Of a stretch of 36,479 nt of DNA, positions 7,999-15,214 are shown one piece after another; position 1 is the stretch's first letter; each line of letters begins with the position of its first letter. Origin of the DNA: a virus; IMG/VR virus record IMGVR_UViG_3300031902_000552, positions 1 to 36,479 of that record; one strand, given 5' to 3'. The translations under genes and the position numbers were made by a program. The notes below the pieces were generated by a model, which saw only the letters and a program-made list of their open reading frames with translations, had not been told where the DNA came from and did no database searches.

Positions 7999-8270
7999 GT
8001 GGTTTCAACCTCCAATCGGGCACGGCTGCGGCGCTTGGCCGCAGCAACGGGCGACGGCGCGTCGTCAGCGGGCCGTCCGCGCTGCGGCGGTTGCGCGTCC
8101 CACTGCGCCTTCAGCGCATGCACGCTCCGCGCATCAATCAGCCAGCGCCCGCCACGCGTGGCCGGGCCGAGCCGCCGGCCGATGAGGTCGCCGCGCTTGA
8201 GCAGCAGCAGGATATAGTTTGCGGAGCGGTCGAGCAGCTCCGCCGCCTCTGCTGGGGTCATGTCGTCCAT
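7995..8270 (-). CDS. Small helix-turn-helix protein (excisionase/MerR-like)
   Basis: A 91-residue protein. Residues 1-50 (MTPAEAAELLDRSANYILLL, then GDLIGRRLGPATRGGRWLID) form the winged helix-turn-helix of excisionase and MerR-type DNA-binding domains: a short helix, a recognition helix and a beta-wing carrying the Arg-rich turn. A basic tail follows. In temperate phages such proteins direct excision or regulate an operon. Being first in line before two Uma2 genes, with 4-base overlap, it may be their regulator or guide. The ATG at 8270 is preferred over GTG 8273 because GGGAGA stands at better spacing. Confidence 0.75.
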   Translation of the reverse strand: MDDMTPAEAAELLDRSANYILLLLKRGDLIGRRLGPATRGGRWLIDARSVHALKAQWDAQPPQRGRPADDAPSPVAAAKRRSRARLEVETT

Positions 8271-8470
8271 CACGAATCTCCCTTGAACAGCTCGCCATCC
8301 TGATCGCGTTCATCGCGCAGCTCCAGCACCGCATCCACGAGCGGCCAGATCATGCGCCGCAGATCGCGCTCCATTGCGCGCTGGCTCGCCCGCACAATCG
8401 CGACGAACGCCGCGCTGAAGAATACGATCGCGCACAGCCCACCGATGATCAACAGCGTTCGCGTGTCCAT
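8270..8470 (-). CDS. Small single-pass membrane protein
   Basis: A 66-residue protein with one N-terminal transmembrane helix (TLLIIGGLCAIVFFSAAFVA, residues about 4-24) and a charged cytoplasmic tail (MERDLRRMIWPLVDAVLELR). The start is ATG 8470, preceded by GGAGG at 6-base spacing; the upstream extension of the frame to 8545 runs through a hairpin and is not used. The stop overlaps the next start by one base (TGATG). Function unknown. Confidence 0.72.
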   Translation of the reverse strand: MDTRTLLIIGGLCAIVFFSAAFVAIVRASQRAMERDLRRMIWPLVDAVLELRDERDQDGELFKGDS

Positions 8471-8522
8471 TGCAGACCTCCTCTGATCCGTGTCTATCCC
8501 AAGGGGCACACGATAGGCGGTG

Positions 8523-8553
8523 GGTGTGGGGTGTGCTGTCCACACCCCACACC
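8523..8553. terminator. Intercistronic hairpin
   Basis: A perfect 13-bp stem (GGTGTGGGGTGTG paired with CACACCCCACACC) with a 5-base loop, between the minus-strand genes 8562-8735 and 8270-8470. There is no T-run on either side, so it would attenuate or stabilise RNA rather than act as a full intrinsic terminator. It may lower expression of the downstream HTH-Uma2 genes. Confidence 0.6.
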
Positions 8554-8561
8554 AGCGGTTC

Positions 8562-8735
8562 CTAGTGTCCGTTGGAGCGGTTCAGCCGCGCAAGGTCGCG
8601 TTTAAGCGTTGCGATCAGCTGCTCCTGTGCCTGGATAAGCCGCGCGTTCAGCTGCCACATCAGCAGCGCACCCACGACACCTCCGACCACAAAGGCCAGA
8701 CCAAGCAACACCAGGAAAACCGTCATATCGCCCAT
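8562..8735 (-). CDS. Small single-pass membrane protein
   Basis: A 57-residue protein: a transmembrane helix (VFLVLLGLAFVVGGVVGALL), then an amphipathic helix (QLNARLIQAQEQLIATLKRD) ending NRSNGH. ATG 8735 stands 8 bases after a GGGGG run. It is the first gene behind the promoter at 8791-8819. Its shape recalls the gene at 8270-8470 and small phage holins or exclusion proteins, but no family can be named. Confidence 0.68.
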   Translation of the reverse strand: MGDMTVFLVLLGLAFVVGGVVGALLMWQLNARLIQAQEQLIATLKRDLARLNRSNGH

Positions 8736-8762
8736 CGTGTTCACCCCCTTTCGTAGCCGATT

Positions 8763-8819
8763 GTGTCAGGTTGCTTTCCCTGACACGTTAAATATACCAC
8801 GTTTCACAGTATTTGTCAA
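8763..8819 (-). promoter_or_regulatory. Strong leftward promoter with start-site inverted repeat
   Basis: On the minus strand, TTGACA (8814-8819), a 17-base spacer and TATATT (8791-8796) give a near-consensus sigma-70 promoter. The predicted start near 8784 coincides with a perfect inverted repeat, GTGTCAGG and CCTGACAC (8763-8770 and 8779-8786), separated by 8 bases. The repeat may be an operator or the 5' hairpin of the message. It drives 8735 down to 6892. Confidence 0.85.
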
Positions 8820-8842
8820 GCACGGGTTTGGGGAGGGTGAAT

Positions 8843-8884
8843 CACCACGGCCCCGATCTGCATTGCCAGATCGGGGCCGTGGTG
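8843..8884. terminator. Strong hairpin between two leftward operons
   Basis: A perfect 18-bp stem (CACCACGGCCCCGATCTG with its complement) and a 6-base loop CATTGC. No T-run follows in the leftward direction. It lies after the last gene of the 8902-17750 block and just upstream of the promoter at 8791-8819, so it likely insulates the two. Confidence 0.75.
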
Positions 8885-8901
8885 CGTTGGCGGGTGGGGG
8901 C

Positions 8902-9204
8902 TTACGAGCGGCGTGCGCGCGTGCGTCGTTGCGCCTGCCGCAGATCTTCAATCGTTCCTTTCAGCTCCACCACCGAGTCAAGATAGCGATCCGCCACGCC
9001 GCGCCAGAAGCGCGCGCTGCGCTGCCAGCGCCGCCATTGCCACGCGAACAGCAGCGCCAGGATCCACGGCAGCACGGTCAGGCCGTAGCGCAGCGTCAGC
9101 GCCAACAGCGCGCCGCCCACGGCATGCCACTGCGCGGCGGTGAGGGTGCCGGCAGCCAGGGTGCCGCCGGCGATCAGGCCGAATAGGGCCACGAATCGCA
9201 TCAT
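8902..9204 (-). CDS. Two-helix membrane protein
   Basis: A 100-residue protein with two transmembrane segments (RFVALFGLIAGGTLAAGTLT and VLPWILALLFAWQWRRW), then a basic cytoplasmic tail with a short helix (SVVELKGTIEDLRQAQRRTR). ATG 9204 overlaps the stop of the upstream secreted-protein gene (ATGA). Holins have this size and topology, but a better-placed holin-like gene lies next to the endolysin at 26552, so I leave the function open. Confidence 0.7.
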   Translation of the reverse strand: MMRFVALFGLIAGGTLAAGTLTAAQWHAVGGALLALTLRYGLTVLPWILALLFAWQWRRWQRSARFWRGVADRYLDSVVELKGTIEDLRQAQRRTRARRS

Positions 9205-9581
9205 CGCAGCCCCGCAATCGGATGTGCGGCGCGATAGGCGGCGGCTTCTGCCTGCATCTGCGCCACACGTGCGGCCAACTCATTCGCCACCGCCAGGCCG
9301 TCGCCACTGCATGAGAACGCAGTCACGAATCCATACGGATAGCCAATCGGGTCACTGACGGTCGCGCTCAGTTTCGCCGATGCGATTTCGTAGCTACACG
9401 CCTGCATGGCCGGCGCGCTGGTTTGCACTGCCAGACGCAGCCGGTAGATCGTAGCGCGACGTGGCACGACGATGGTTTGCACGACTGGGCGCGCGATGGT
9501 TGCGCGCGGCAGCGGCGCGGGGAGTGGCGCGAACGAGGTCAGCGGCAGCGCCAAAAGCAAAACAATCACGAGCTTGATCAT
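9201..9581 (-). CDS. Secreted protein with signal peptide
   Basis: A 126-residue protein starting MIKLVIVLLLALPLTSFAPL, a standard Sec signal peptide. The mature part is beta-rich (RRATIYRLRLAVQTS) with two Cys (ACSYEIASAK and AFSCSGDGLA) and ends in a short helix with AQMQAEAAAYRAAHP. ATG 9581 follows AGGAG at 8 bases and overlaps the upstream stop by 4 bases. No family recognised. It would act at or outside the cell envelope. Confidence 0.7.
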   Translation of the reverse strand: MIKLVIVLLLALPLTSFAPLPAPLPRATIARPVVQTIVVPRRATIYRLRLAVQTSAPAMQACSYEIASAKLSATVSDPIGYPYGFVTAFSCSGDGLAVANELAARVAQMQAEAAAYRAAHPIAGLR

Positions 9582-10330
9582 CGATTCCACTCCTGTGGCG
9601 ACGGCGTGATCACTACACCCGCATTGCCGCCATATGTTTCAATCCATTTCGCCTTGGCCTGTTCCTGGAGCACGCTCAGATCCGCGTCGTCGCACACTTC
9701 GACCATCTTGCCAGGAATGCCCGTTTGAGCACACGGCGGCGGCGGAGGTGGCGGGGTGGCGACCATCGGCACCTCGGGAGGAATCGGCGGCGCGGTCGGT
9801 CGAACGGCCAGATCTGCGCCAACCATCCCCAGCTGCGGCCAATCAGCGGCGCGTAGCCAGATCACGCCGCTGCCGGCGACATCCGCCTGAATCCAATCGC
9901 TGCCAAAGTGCGCGAGCGGTGTAATCACGCGGGTGGCCTCGATCTGCCAGCGCGGCGCTTCGTTGGGAGCGCCGTAGGCTGGCAGCATGGCGACGCCGGG
10001 GGTTGGGCGTTGGGGGATGGGAGCCCTGGCCGCTGCGGCGGGCGCGGCGCTGGGCACGGTGGCGGCGCGCGGTGGCATGATCGGCTGCGGCACGGCCCCG
10101 AAGCGGATGGTCAGCCCGATCAGCACCAGCCCGATCAGCCCACCGCCGATCAGCGAGATCAGACTGCGCGGCATGGGCACGCGGGCTGCCGGCGCGGGCG
10201 CGGGCGCGGCGCGGCGCATCGGTGGCGGCGCGGCATCCTCCGGTGCCGGCGTGGCCTCCTCCAGCGGCGGCGACAGGCGGATGAATCCGCGGCTGTCGCG
10301 GTCGTCGTCGGTAAAGCGGATGGTTGCCAT
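9578..10330 (-). CDS. Membrane-anchored protein with SH3-like extracellular part
   Basis: A 250-residue protein. Residues 1-55 are cytoplasmic, acidic then Pro/Ala-rich; a transmembrane helix (LISLIGGGLIGLVLIGLTIR) follows near 57-77; the remainder is outside. Residues about 125-165 (RWQIEATRVITPLAHFGSDW, then IQADVAGSGVIWLRAADW) have the pattern of a bacterial SH3 domain, which often binds cell-wall peptides. A Pro-rich linker (ATPPPPPPPCA) leads to a C-terminal segment with two Cys. ATG 10330 directly follows the stop of the upstream gene (TAAATGG). Wall sensing or surface modification is plausible, not shown. Confidence 0.68.
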   Translation of the reverse strand: MATIRFTDDDRDSRGFIRLSPPLEEATPAPEDAAPPPMRRAAPAPAPAARVPMPRSLISLIGGGLIGLVLIGLTIRFGAVPQPIMPPRAATVPSAAPAAAARAPIPQRPTPGVAMLPAYGAPNEAPRWQIEATRVITPLAHFGSDWIQADVAGSGVIWLRAADWPQLGMVGADLAVRPTAPPIPPEVPMVATPPPPPPPCAQTGIPGKMVEVCDDADLSVLQEQAKAKWIETYGGNAGVVITPSPQEWNR

Positions 10331-11545
10331 TTAGTGCCTGCTTTCGGTTATGTCGAACGACCAGCGCCCAAGATTTACCTGGCGCGCGCTTCCGTCCGCA
10401 ATCCAGCTGTCGCGCAGCGCGCCAGCGCTGGTGTCACCGATCCGAAGTTCTGCCGCCAGCTGCTTCAGCGTCCATGGTCGTCGCCCGAACGCGTCACGTG
10501 CTGCACGGAGATACGCGGCGTCGTGCGCGGTCGTCTGGCGTCGGGTGGCGTCGGGTGCCTCACGTGATTCTGACGACTGCAATCGTGAATCCGCGTGCAG
10601 CCGGAGGTCGGCAGCGTCACGACGTACCTGATCGCCGTCCCCAACCGCGATGCGCATGCCGTCCGCAGCGGGCATGGTCATCGTGGTATACGTGGCGGGG
10701 AGCGTGTCTGCACGTGCGATCTGTGCCGGCAGCGTGACAGAACGATCCTCGCGCACATGCAGGGTCGAGCCGGTCAAGCTCTCGCTGATATAGCCCATCA
10801 CATCCTGGATATCCTGATTGTCATCAAGCTCGCTGAACGGCAGCGCCGCGCCGCTGAGGGTCTTCACACTCTGCCCCACCTCGCGCAGCGTCTTATCGAT
10901 GCCGCCCACAAGGCCGCGCATCACGCCGGCCAGTTCCTCGCGCTCAGCGACCGTCAAATTCGCAAAGCCGATCAGCGCCTTCTCTTGGGCACGGAGCAAG
11001 GTGGCGCGCAGGATCGCGATATCGGCCTGGGTTTGCAACTCGTAGCGCTTGACGATATGCGCCTGCTCCAGCTGGGCGGTGAGTTCCTCGCTGGAAACGG
11101 GTGCCCAGAGCAAGGCCGGAATGAGGATGAAGCCGATCAGGCCGATAAACACCTGCTGGTAGATCAGGCCGCTCTCGGCAGTCGCCGGCTGCGCAGCCCA
11201 CCAGGCGTATTGCAGCTGGAACGAGTAGTAGAGCAGATAAATCGACGCCCCCACCACGGCGATATGCCCCCAGGTCTGGGCGTTGACCCGCTGGAGCAGC
11301 ATGCCGGCGGGACTCCAGGGGATAAGGAAGCTGACCAGCGTCGGCGGGGCCAGCACCAGGATCGCCGTGAAGGCGATGGCGATTGGCTGGCTGGTGGTGA
11401 GCTGGGATTGGACGCCCCACCAATAGATCGCGCTGGCGATCATGCTGACGAGTGCGAGCAGCAGCAACACGCTTTTGGCCGTGATCTGCATCACGCCGTT
11501 GCGGCGCGTATTGCGGCGGATGTGGTCGAGATAGCGGCTGCTCAC
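10331..11545 (-). CDS. Polytopic membrane protein with C-terminal DNA-binding-like domain
   Basis: A 404-residue protein starting at GTG 11545, which overlaps the LuxR-type gene's stop (GTGA). Four transmembrane helices occupy about residues 20-155 (VLLLLALVSMIASAIYWWGV; IAIAFTAILVLAPPTLVSFL; GHIAVVGASIYLLYYSF; VFIGLIGFILIPALLW). A long helical region follows (residues 160-250), then an acidic linker. Near the end, AYLRAARDAFGRRPWTLKQL continuing to QVNLGRWSFDI looks like a small winged helix. This layout of membrane sensor plus cytosolic DNA-binding end suggests a one-component membrane regulator. Alternatively it may be a membrane anchor for the partition complex encoded just upstream. Confidence 0.62.
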   Translation of the reverse strand: MSSRYLDHIRRNTRRNGVMQITAKSVLLLLALVSMIASAIYWWGVQSQLTTSQPIAIAFTAILVLAPPTLVSFLIPWSPAGMLLQRVNAQTWGHIAVVGASIYLLYYSFQLQYAWWAAQPATAESGLIYQQVFIGLIGFILIPALLWAPVSSEELTAQLEQAHIVKRYELQTQADIAILRATLLRAQEKALIGFANLTVAEREELAGVMRGLVGGIDKTLREVGQSVKTLSGAALPFSELDDNQDIQDVMGYISESLTGSTLHVREDRSVTLPAQIARADTLPATYTTMTMPAADGMRIAVGDGDQVRRDAADLRLHADSRLQSSESREAPDATRRQTTAHDAAYLRAARDAFGRRPWTLKQLAAELRIGDTSAGALRDSWIADGSARQVNLGRWSFDITESRH

Positions 11546-11739
11546 GATCCCACCGCCTTCTCGCGCTGCCACGCCGCGATCAGACTGTCGCGGTCGTGCG
11601 CGCCCAGCTTGCGGTACAAGACGGCGATGGCGTCGGCGACGGCGATCACGCTGATGCCCAGCTTGTGCGCGATCATGCGGTTGGAGTGGCCGGCAGCGAA
11701 GAGATCGAGGATCTCGGTCTCGCGTGGGGTGAGGTTCAT
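11542..11739 (-). CDS. LuxR/GerE-type helix-turn-helix protein (single domain)
   Basis: A 65-residue protein that is almost only a GerE domain: LTPRETEILDLFAAGHSNRM (scaffold helices), then IAHKLGISVIAVADAIAVLY (recognition helix) and RKLGAHDRDSLIAAW. This is the DNA-binding end of NarL/LuxR response regulators without a receiver, so activity must be set by abundance or a partner. It is translationally coupled to the membrane protein at 10331-11545, an obvious candidate partner. The ribosome-binding site AAGGAG is 5 bases before ATG 11739. Confidence 0.88.
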   Translation of the reverse strand: MNLTPRETEILDLFAAGHSNRMIAHKLGISVIAVADAIAVLYRKLGAHDRDSLIAAWQREKAVGS

Positions 11740-11848
11740 GGTGACTCCTTTTGGATCGTACGCTACAATACGGCGGGGTGCGCTGCGGGTGACTCCCGGC
11801 GCGTGCGGCGTGGCTCTTTCACAGCCATGCCGCGCCCCATGGGATGAT

Positions 11849-12862
11849 CTAGGTCGCCGGGGGTGATCCTCCTTCCTCCAAGAGCGCGATCAGGGCATCG
11901 ATGTGATCGAGCGCCGTGTGATAGTCCGGTAGGCGGATCATGGTGTAGCTCGGCGCATGCACGAGTCGCGCGCGTTCCTGGGTTACGTAGGCGCGCGCGG
12001 CGGTGATTGCGATCTGTCGCTGGGCCTGCGCGGCCTGCCAGGTGGCGACCTGGACGCTGCCGCCCGCGCCGTTCGTGATCAGCGCCTGATCTGCGGCCTC
12101 GGCGGACTCGTAGGCGCGACGATCTGCGCCGGTCTCGCGCTCGGCTTTGGGCGTGCTGAGTATCCGCCGCTGGGCCTCGGCCAACGCCCGCTCCGGATAA
12201 TTGTAGTCGTGCGTTTTCCAGCCATCGGGCGCGATCAGGTGCGCCGGCGCGCCACGGCGATTCCATTGCCAGCCATCGGGCGCAGCGGGCCACGGCGCGG
12301 GCGGCGGCTGGCCGGGGCCGAGACGGGTGCCGCGCCGCTCGGGCGGTGGCGGGGCGTCGTCAAAATCCGCACCGGTGCGGATTTTGGTTACACGGATCGA
12401 TGACTCGATCTGGCGTTTCGTTGGCGGTTCTGGCGCGCTCAACGCCTGATCAACAAGCTCGGGCGGCGTGGACTCGCGCGCCAGCAGCGCCGCCGTTGAT
12501 TGTGTAAGCCAGTTGCGCGCAATCGCGTCGGCATACTGTGTATTCGCCATCGCCAGGCGGTGAATATTGAGCAGCCGCTCAGCGGTGTCGTCGCTGGTGC
12601 TGGTCGCCTCTAGAAAGATCTTCCACTCGCCGTGCTTCGCCAGCTCGTGTGCCTCGTTGAGCCAGCGGCACATATCCAACAGCGCCTCGCCGCTGCGCCG
12701 ACGTGCGCCGATGTAGTTGCGCGCAATCACTTGCAGCGGCTCGGGTAGCGCACCGGCCTGCGCGGGTAGCGCGGTGCCGTCCAGGTCGGCGCGCTGGCCG
12801 ACCGTGAAGCGCGTGCCGATCTTAAGCGTCGGCGCTTTGATACGATCAGTTAGTTTCCCCAT
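11849..12862 (-). CDS. DUF3102-like protein, candidate ParA partner (ParB substitute)
   Basis: A 337-residue protein overlapping the 3' end of parA by 13 bases. Residues about 45-125 (YIGARRRSGEALLDMCRWLN; HELAKHGEWKIFLEATSTSD; DTAERLLNIHRLAMANTQYA) match the pattern of DUF3102, helix-rich proteins often encoded beside ParA on phages and plasmids. A Pro-rich linker follows, then WQWNRRGAPAHLIAPDGWK and a C-terminal helical part. No classical ParB motif is visible, so it would be the DNA-binding adaptor of an atypical partition pair. The 109 bases after its stop (11740-11848) hold no recognised gene, and no clear terminator. Confidence 0.7.
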   Translation of the reverse strand: MGKLTDRIKAPTLKIGTRFTVGQRADLDGTALPAQAGALPEPLQVIARNYIGARRRSGEALLDMCRWLNEAHELAKHGEWKIFLEATSTSDDTAERLLNIHRLAMANTQYADAIARNWLTQSTAALLARESTPPELVDQALSAPEPPTKRQIESSIRVTKIRTGADFDDAPPPPERRGTRLGPGQPPPAPWPAAPDGWQWNRRGAPAHLIAPDGWKTHDYNYPERALAEAQRRILSTPKAERETGADRRAYESAEAADQALITNGAGGSVQVATWQAAQAQRQIAITAARAYVTQERARLVHAPSYTMIRLPDYHTALDHIDALIALLEEGGSPPAT

Positions 12863-13671
12863 CGGCTCCGCACTTCCTCGGCTAATGCTGCGTAGGCCGC
12901 TGCTCCTGCCGACGTCGGCGCGTAAGATGAGATCGGCTGCCCAGCGCTGGGCGCTTCGGCAAGGTAGGTGCTCAGCGGGATCTCGGTCGCGAACATCAGC
13001 GCGCCATACGCCGCCCGCGCTGCCTGGCCGATCTCGCGGCTGAGCGCCGTCCGTTTATCGACCATGGTGAGGACAATGCCGCCGATGTGCAGATCGGGGC
13101 TGATTGTCTGGATATCCTGGATCGTCTCGTTCAGCTTCTCCATCGCGTTCAAGGCCAGATACTGCGCTTGCAGCGGCACGATGATCGTGTCGGCTGCAAC
13201 GAGCGCGTTCGCCGTCATCAGGCCAATCGAGGGCGGGGAATCAATCAGGATGTAGTCGTACTGCTGCCGTGCGCAGCGTAGGCCGTTCTTCAGCAGCTGC
13301 TCGCGCCCGTACTTATTGGAGAGTCGCTCCTGCGCGCCGTCCAGGCGCCGGCTGGCCGGCAGTAGATCGACGCCGAACGCGGTGGTGATGATCGGCAGCT
13401 GCGTTGCCAGCGCTGGGTTTAAGAGCACTTCATAGATCATCGGATCATCGTCGCTGATTGCCACGCCCAGCGCGGTCGTCAGGTCGGACTGGTAGTCGGT
13501 GTCGATGCACAGCACGCGGGATCCGTGGCGTGCTAGCTCGACGGCCAGCGATGCGGTGGTGGTGGTCTTGCCGACGCCGCCTTTGGGTAAGACGAGCGCG
13601 ATGGTCTGGGCCGTGCGGTGCGCGGGTCGCACGCGGTACAGGGTTTCGGTTGGTTGTGTGTAGGCGATCAT
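12850..13671 (-). CDS. parA: ParA-family partition ATPase
   Basis: A 273-residue ParA/Soj-type ATPase that moves DNA cargo over the nucleoid. It has the deviant Walker A KGGVGKTT (residues 30-37, with both signature lysines), CIDTDYQSDLT for motif A', DYILIDSPPSIGLMTANALV for Walker B, and VPLQAQYLALNAMEKL. No N-terminal HTH is present, as in small plasmid (type Ib) and chromosomal ParA. The start is ATG 13671 behind GAGGAG. Five 8-bp repeats lie 20 bases upstream of the start. Its presence in a phage genome suggests maintenance as an extrachromosomal prophage. Confidence 0.95.
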   Translation of the reverse strand: MIAYTQPTETLYRVRPAHRTAQTIALVLPKGGVGKTTTTASLAVELARHGSRVLCIDTDYQSDLTTALGVAISDDDPMIYEVLLNPALATQLPIITTAFGVDLLPASRRLDGAQERLSNKYGREQLLKNGLRCARQQYDYILIDSPPSIGLMTANALVAADTIIVPLQAQYLALNAMEKLNETIQDIQTISPDLHIGGIVLTMVDKRTALSREIGQAARAAYGALMFATEIPLSTYLAEAPSAGQPISSYAPTSAGAAAYAALAEEVRSRWGN

Positions 13672-13690
13672 TCGGGTAGCTCCTCAAACG

Positions 13691-13730
13691 TGACAAGATG
13701 ACAAGATGACAAGATGACAAGATGACAAGC
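13691..13730. repeat. Five tandem 8-bp repeats upstream of parA (candidate centromere/operator)
   Basis: Five head-to-tail copies of TGACAAGA (the last ends in C) fill 13691-13730, between the parA start (13671) and the stop of the preceding gene (13730). Short tandem iterons just upstream of parA are a known form of partition site and autoregulatory operator in plasmids. Related simple repeats occur at 22690-22711 (GACAAGGAGACAGGGAGACA), so a low-complexity origin is also possible. Confidence 0.6.
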
Positions 13731-14164
13731 TAATTCTTCCTCAGCTGCCGCGCTGCCACCTCGGCCAGCGCCTCGCGCACCTGGTCGTCGGGCAGGGTGG
13801 CCTTGGGATCGCTGCTCTTCTCGGTCGCGACGGCCAGCAGCGCATCCATGCTGGCGAGGTCGTCCTCGGTGTATGTCCACTCGGCAAACAGCTTCTGGAT
13901 CGCCGCCAGGATCCCGGCCGCCGTGGCACCATCAGGGCCAACGTACCAGCTGGTCAGGTCGGTGCCGTACAGCGACATCCATGTGTGCCAGTGGCCGCTG
14001 ACGCGGTGCTGCACGGTGCCGGCGGCGACGACGTGCGCATCGAGCGTGCGGTGCTGCTCGGCCGCGTTCCAAGATTCTTCGGTTGGTAGCTGGTTCGTGA
14101 CCTGGCCGTGGCGGATCGCGTCTGGGTTGGGTGGTGGGACGCGCCGGCCTTTCTGCTTGCTCAT
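13730..14164 (-). CDS. Hypothetical protein upstream of parA
   Basis: A 144-residue protein starting MSKQKGRRVPPPNPDAIRHG. The N-terminus is basic; the middle has many His and Trp (HRVSGHWHTWMSLYGTDLTS); the C-terminal half is helical and acidic (FAEWTYTEDDLASMDALLAV). The start at ATG 14164 overlaps the upstream stop by 4 bases; the frame extends further upstream to 14242 but that part lies inside the neighbour. No family recognised. Its stop falls on the last base of the repeat array. Confidence 0.65.
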   Translation of the reverse strand: MSKQKGRRVPPPNPDAIRHGQVTNQLPTEESWNAAEQHRTLDAHVVAAGTVQHRVSGHWHTWMSLYGTDLTSWYVGPDGATAAGILAAIQKLFAEWTYTEDDLASMDALLAVATEKSSDPKATLPDDQVREALAEVAARQLRKN

Positions 14165-14628
14165 GGCTCGTTTCCTTCGTTCAGCAGCAGCGGTGGCATC
14201 CTGCCTGACTGATAAGCAGTTTCGATCTGCGGTGCCAGCCACTGCCCTACGGTCTGATTGTTCGGCATCACAATGTCAGCAATAAACTCGCGCTCAATCG
14301 TCGAAATCCCGCTAGCCACCGCCTCCAGCTTGGCCTTGATGATCAGCGCCAAGGCTCGCCAGCGCTGGCGCACGGCTTGGTCATAGGCGCTCTGCTGCGC
14401 CGCTGCGGTGCGCTGCCGGCCCTGTTCGGATTTCCGCAGCGCCGGATCGTTGCGGTCGGGCATCGGCATCAGGATGCGAACGTAGCGATCCTGGAGCTTG
14501 AAGCTGATTGCGCTCAGATCACCCTCCCATCCGTACTGGAACGCCGTCGCGCCGTAGCGGATCAGCATGCGCTCGATCTCGGCCCGCGAGCGCTCGACCG
14601 GGACATCGGTTTTCGCGGCGTAGGTCAC
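14161..14628 (-). CDS. Conserved-type phage hypothetical (YGATAFQYGW protein)
   Basis: A 155-residue protein beginning MTYAAKTDVPVERSRAEIER, followed by RYGATAFQYGWEGDLSAISF and a basic helix (RQRWRALALIIKAKLEAVAS). Proteins with this N-terminal 'PV-RS--EIER-L-RYGA--F-YGW' pattern are common in phage and mobile early regions, without known function. The start GTG 14628 overlaps the upstream stop (GTGA). It lies in the early leftward operon with replication and partition genes, so a DNA-metabolism role is a reasonable guess. Confidence 0.75.
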   Translation of the reverse strand: MTYAAKTDVPVERSRAEIERMLIRYGATAFQYGWEGDLSAISFKLQDRYVRILMPMPDRNDPALRKSEQGRQRTAAAQQSAYDQAVRQRWRALALIIKAKLEAVASGISTIEREFIADIVMPNNQTVGQWLAPQIETAYQSGRMPPLLLNEGNEP

Positions 14629-15092
14629 GCAGGCCTCGCTTTCGTTACTCTGTCGTAGGCGTAGATCGCTGAGCTGAGCGCGACAAGGCGATCATGCATG
14701 TCTGGTGCGGACGGAAGCGCTGCACGGCATTTGCGCGCCGCCATAACCACCGCATGCGCCGCCTGTAGCTCGGTGAGCAGCGCCGCGCCAGGGTGCTCAC
14801 GCTCCAGTATGCCTCGGGATAGTGCATCGATAGCCTGAAATGCGAGTCCATCAGGATGCCGTGCAATGTGCCCCATCGTTGCGATGACGTCACACAGCGT
14901 CGCCGCGTCGGCCTGCGCTTTCGCGCCGATCTCTGTCCACGCCAGCCGCGCGGTCTCGGCTTTCGCGGCCTGCGTGCGCGACGTTTCAACCAGCGCAAAC
15001 AACAGATCGATCTGTGCTTCCGTGATTGGGCCGCGCTGCATCCGGGCGCGCAGCGTGTCGAGATCGATTTCCACGGATTGTTGCTCGCTCAC
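14625..15092 (-). CDS. Hypothetical helical protein
   Basis: A 155-residue, mostly alpha-helical protein starting GTG 15092 (MSEQQSVEIDLDTLRARMQR) with AGGAG 7 bases upstream. Long Ala-rich helices (TSRTQAAKAETARLAWTEIG; LLTELQAAHAVVMAARKCRA) make up the rest. The frame extends to 15131 but the ribosome-binding site and the GTGA overlap with the preceding small gene fix the start at 15092. No function recognised. Confidence 0.65.
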   Translation of the reverse strand: MSEQQSVEIDLDTLRARMQRGPITEAQIDLLFALVETSRTQAAKAETARLAWTEIGAKAQADAATLCDVIATMGHIARHPDGLAFQAIDALSRGILEREHPGAALLTELQAAHAVVMAARKCRAALPSAPDMHDRLVALSSAIYAYDRVTKARPA

Positions 15093-15214
15093 TTGAACTC
15101 TCCTATCGCCGCCGCCACCAAGCGCCCCCACTGCGCCGCGCTGATGCGTCCGGCTTTGTAATAGGCGTTGAGCCGGGCGATGATCCGCGCGATCTGCTGG
15201 TGCTTAGTCGGCAT
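15089..15214 (-). CDS. Small 41-residue protein
   Basis: Reads MPTKHQQIARIIARLNAYYK, then AGRISAAQWGRLVAAAIGEFK. It has an excellent site, AGGAGG, 6 bases before ATG 15214, overlaps the upstream stop by 11 bases and the downstream start by 4 bases (GTGA). The tight coupling on both sides and a helix-turn-helix-like run make it a real gene. It may be a tiny DNA-binding or adaptor protein; no family is recognised. Confidence 0.72.
   Translation of the reverse strand: MPTKHQQIARIIARLNAYYKAGRISAAQWGRLVAAAIGEFK

Noticed and set aside
10595-11866. Plus-strand 423-codon frame opposite the membrane and LuxR-type genes
   Set aside because: The minus-strand genes have membrane helices, a GerE domain and coupled starts; the plus frame has none of these and crosses two gene borders.
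13691-13730. CRISPR-like array
   Set aside because: Units of 8 bp without spacers; no Cas genes anywhere in the window.
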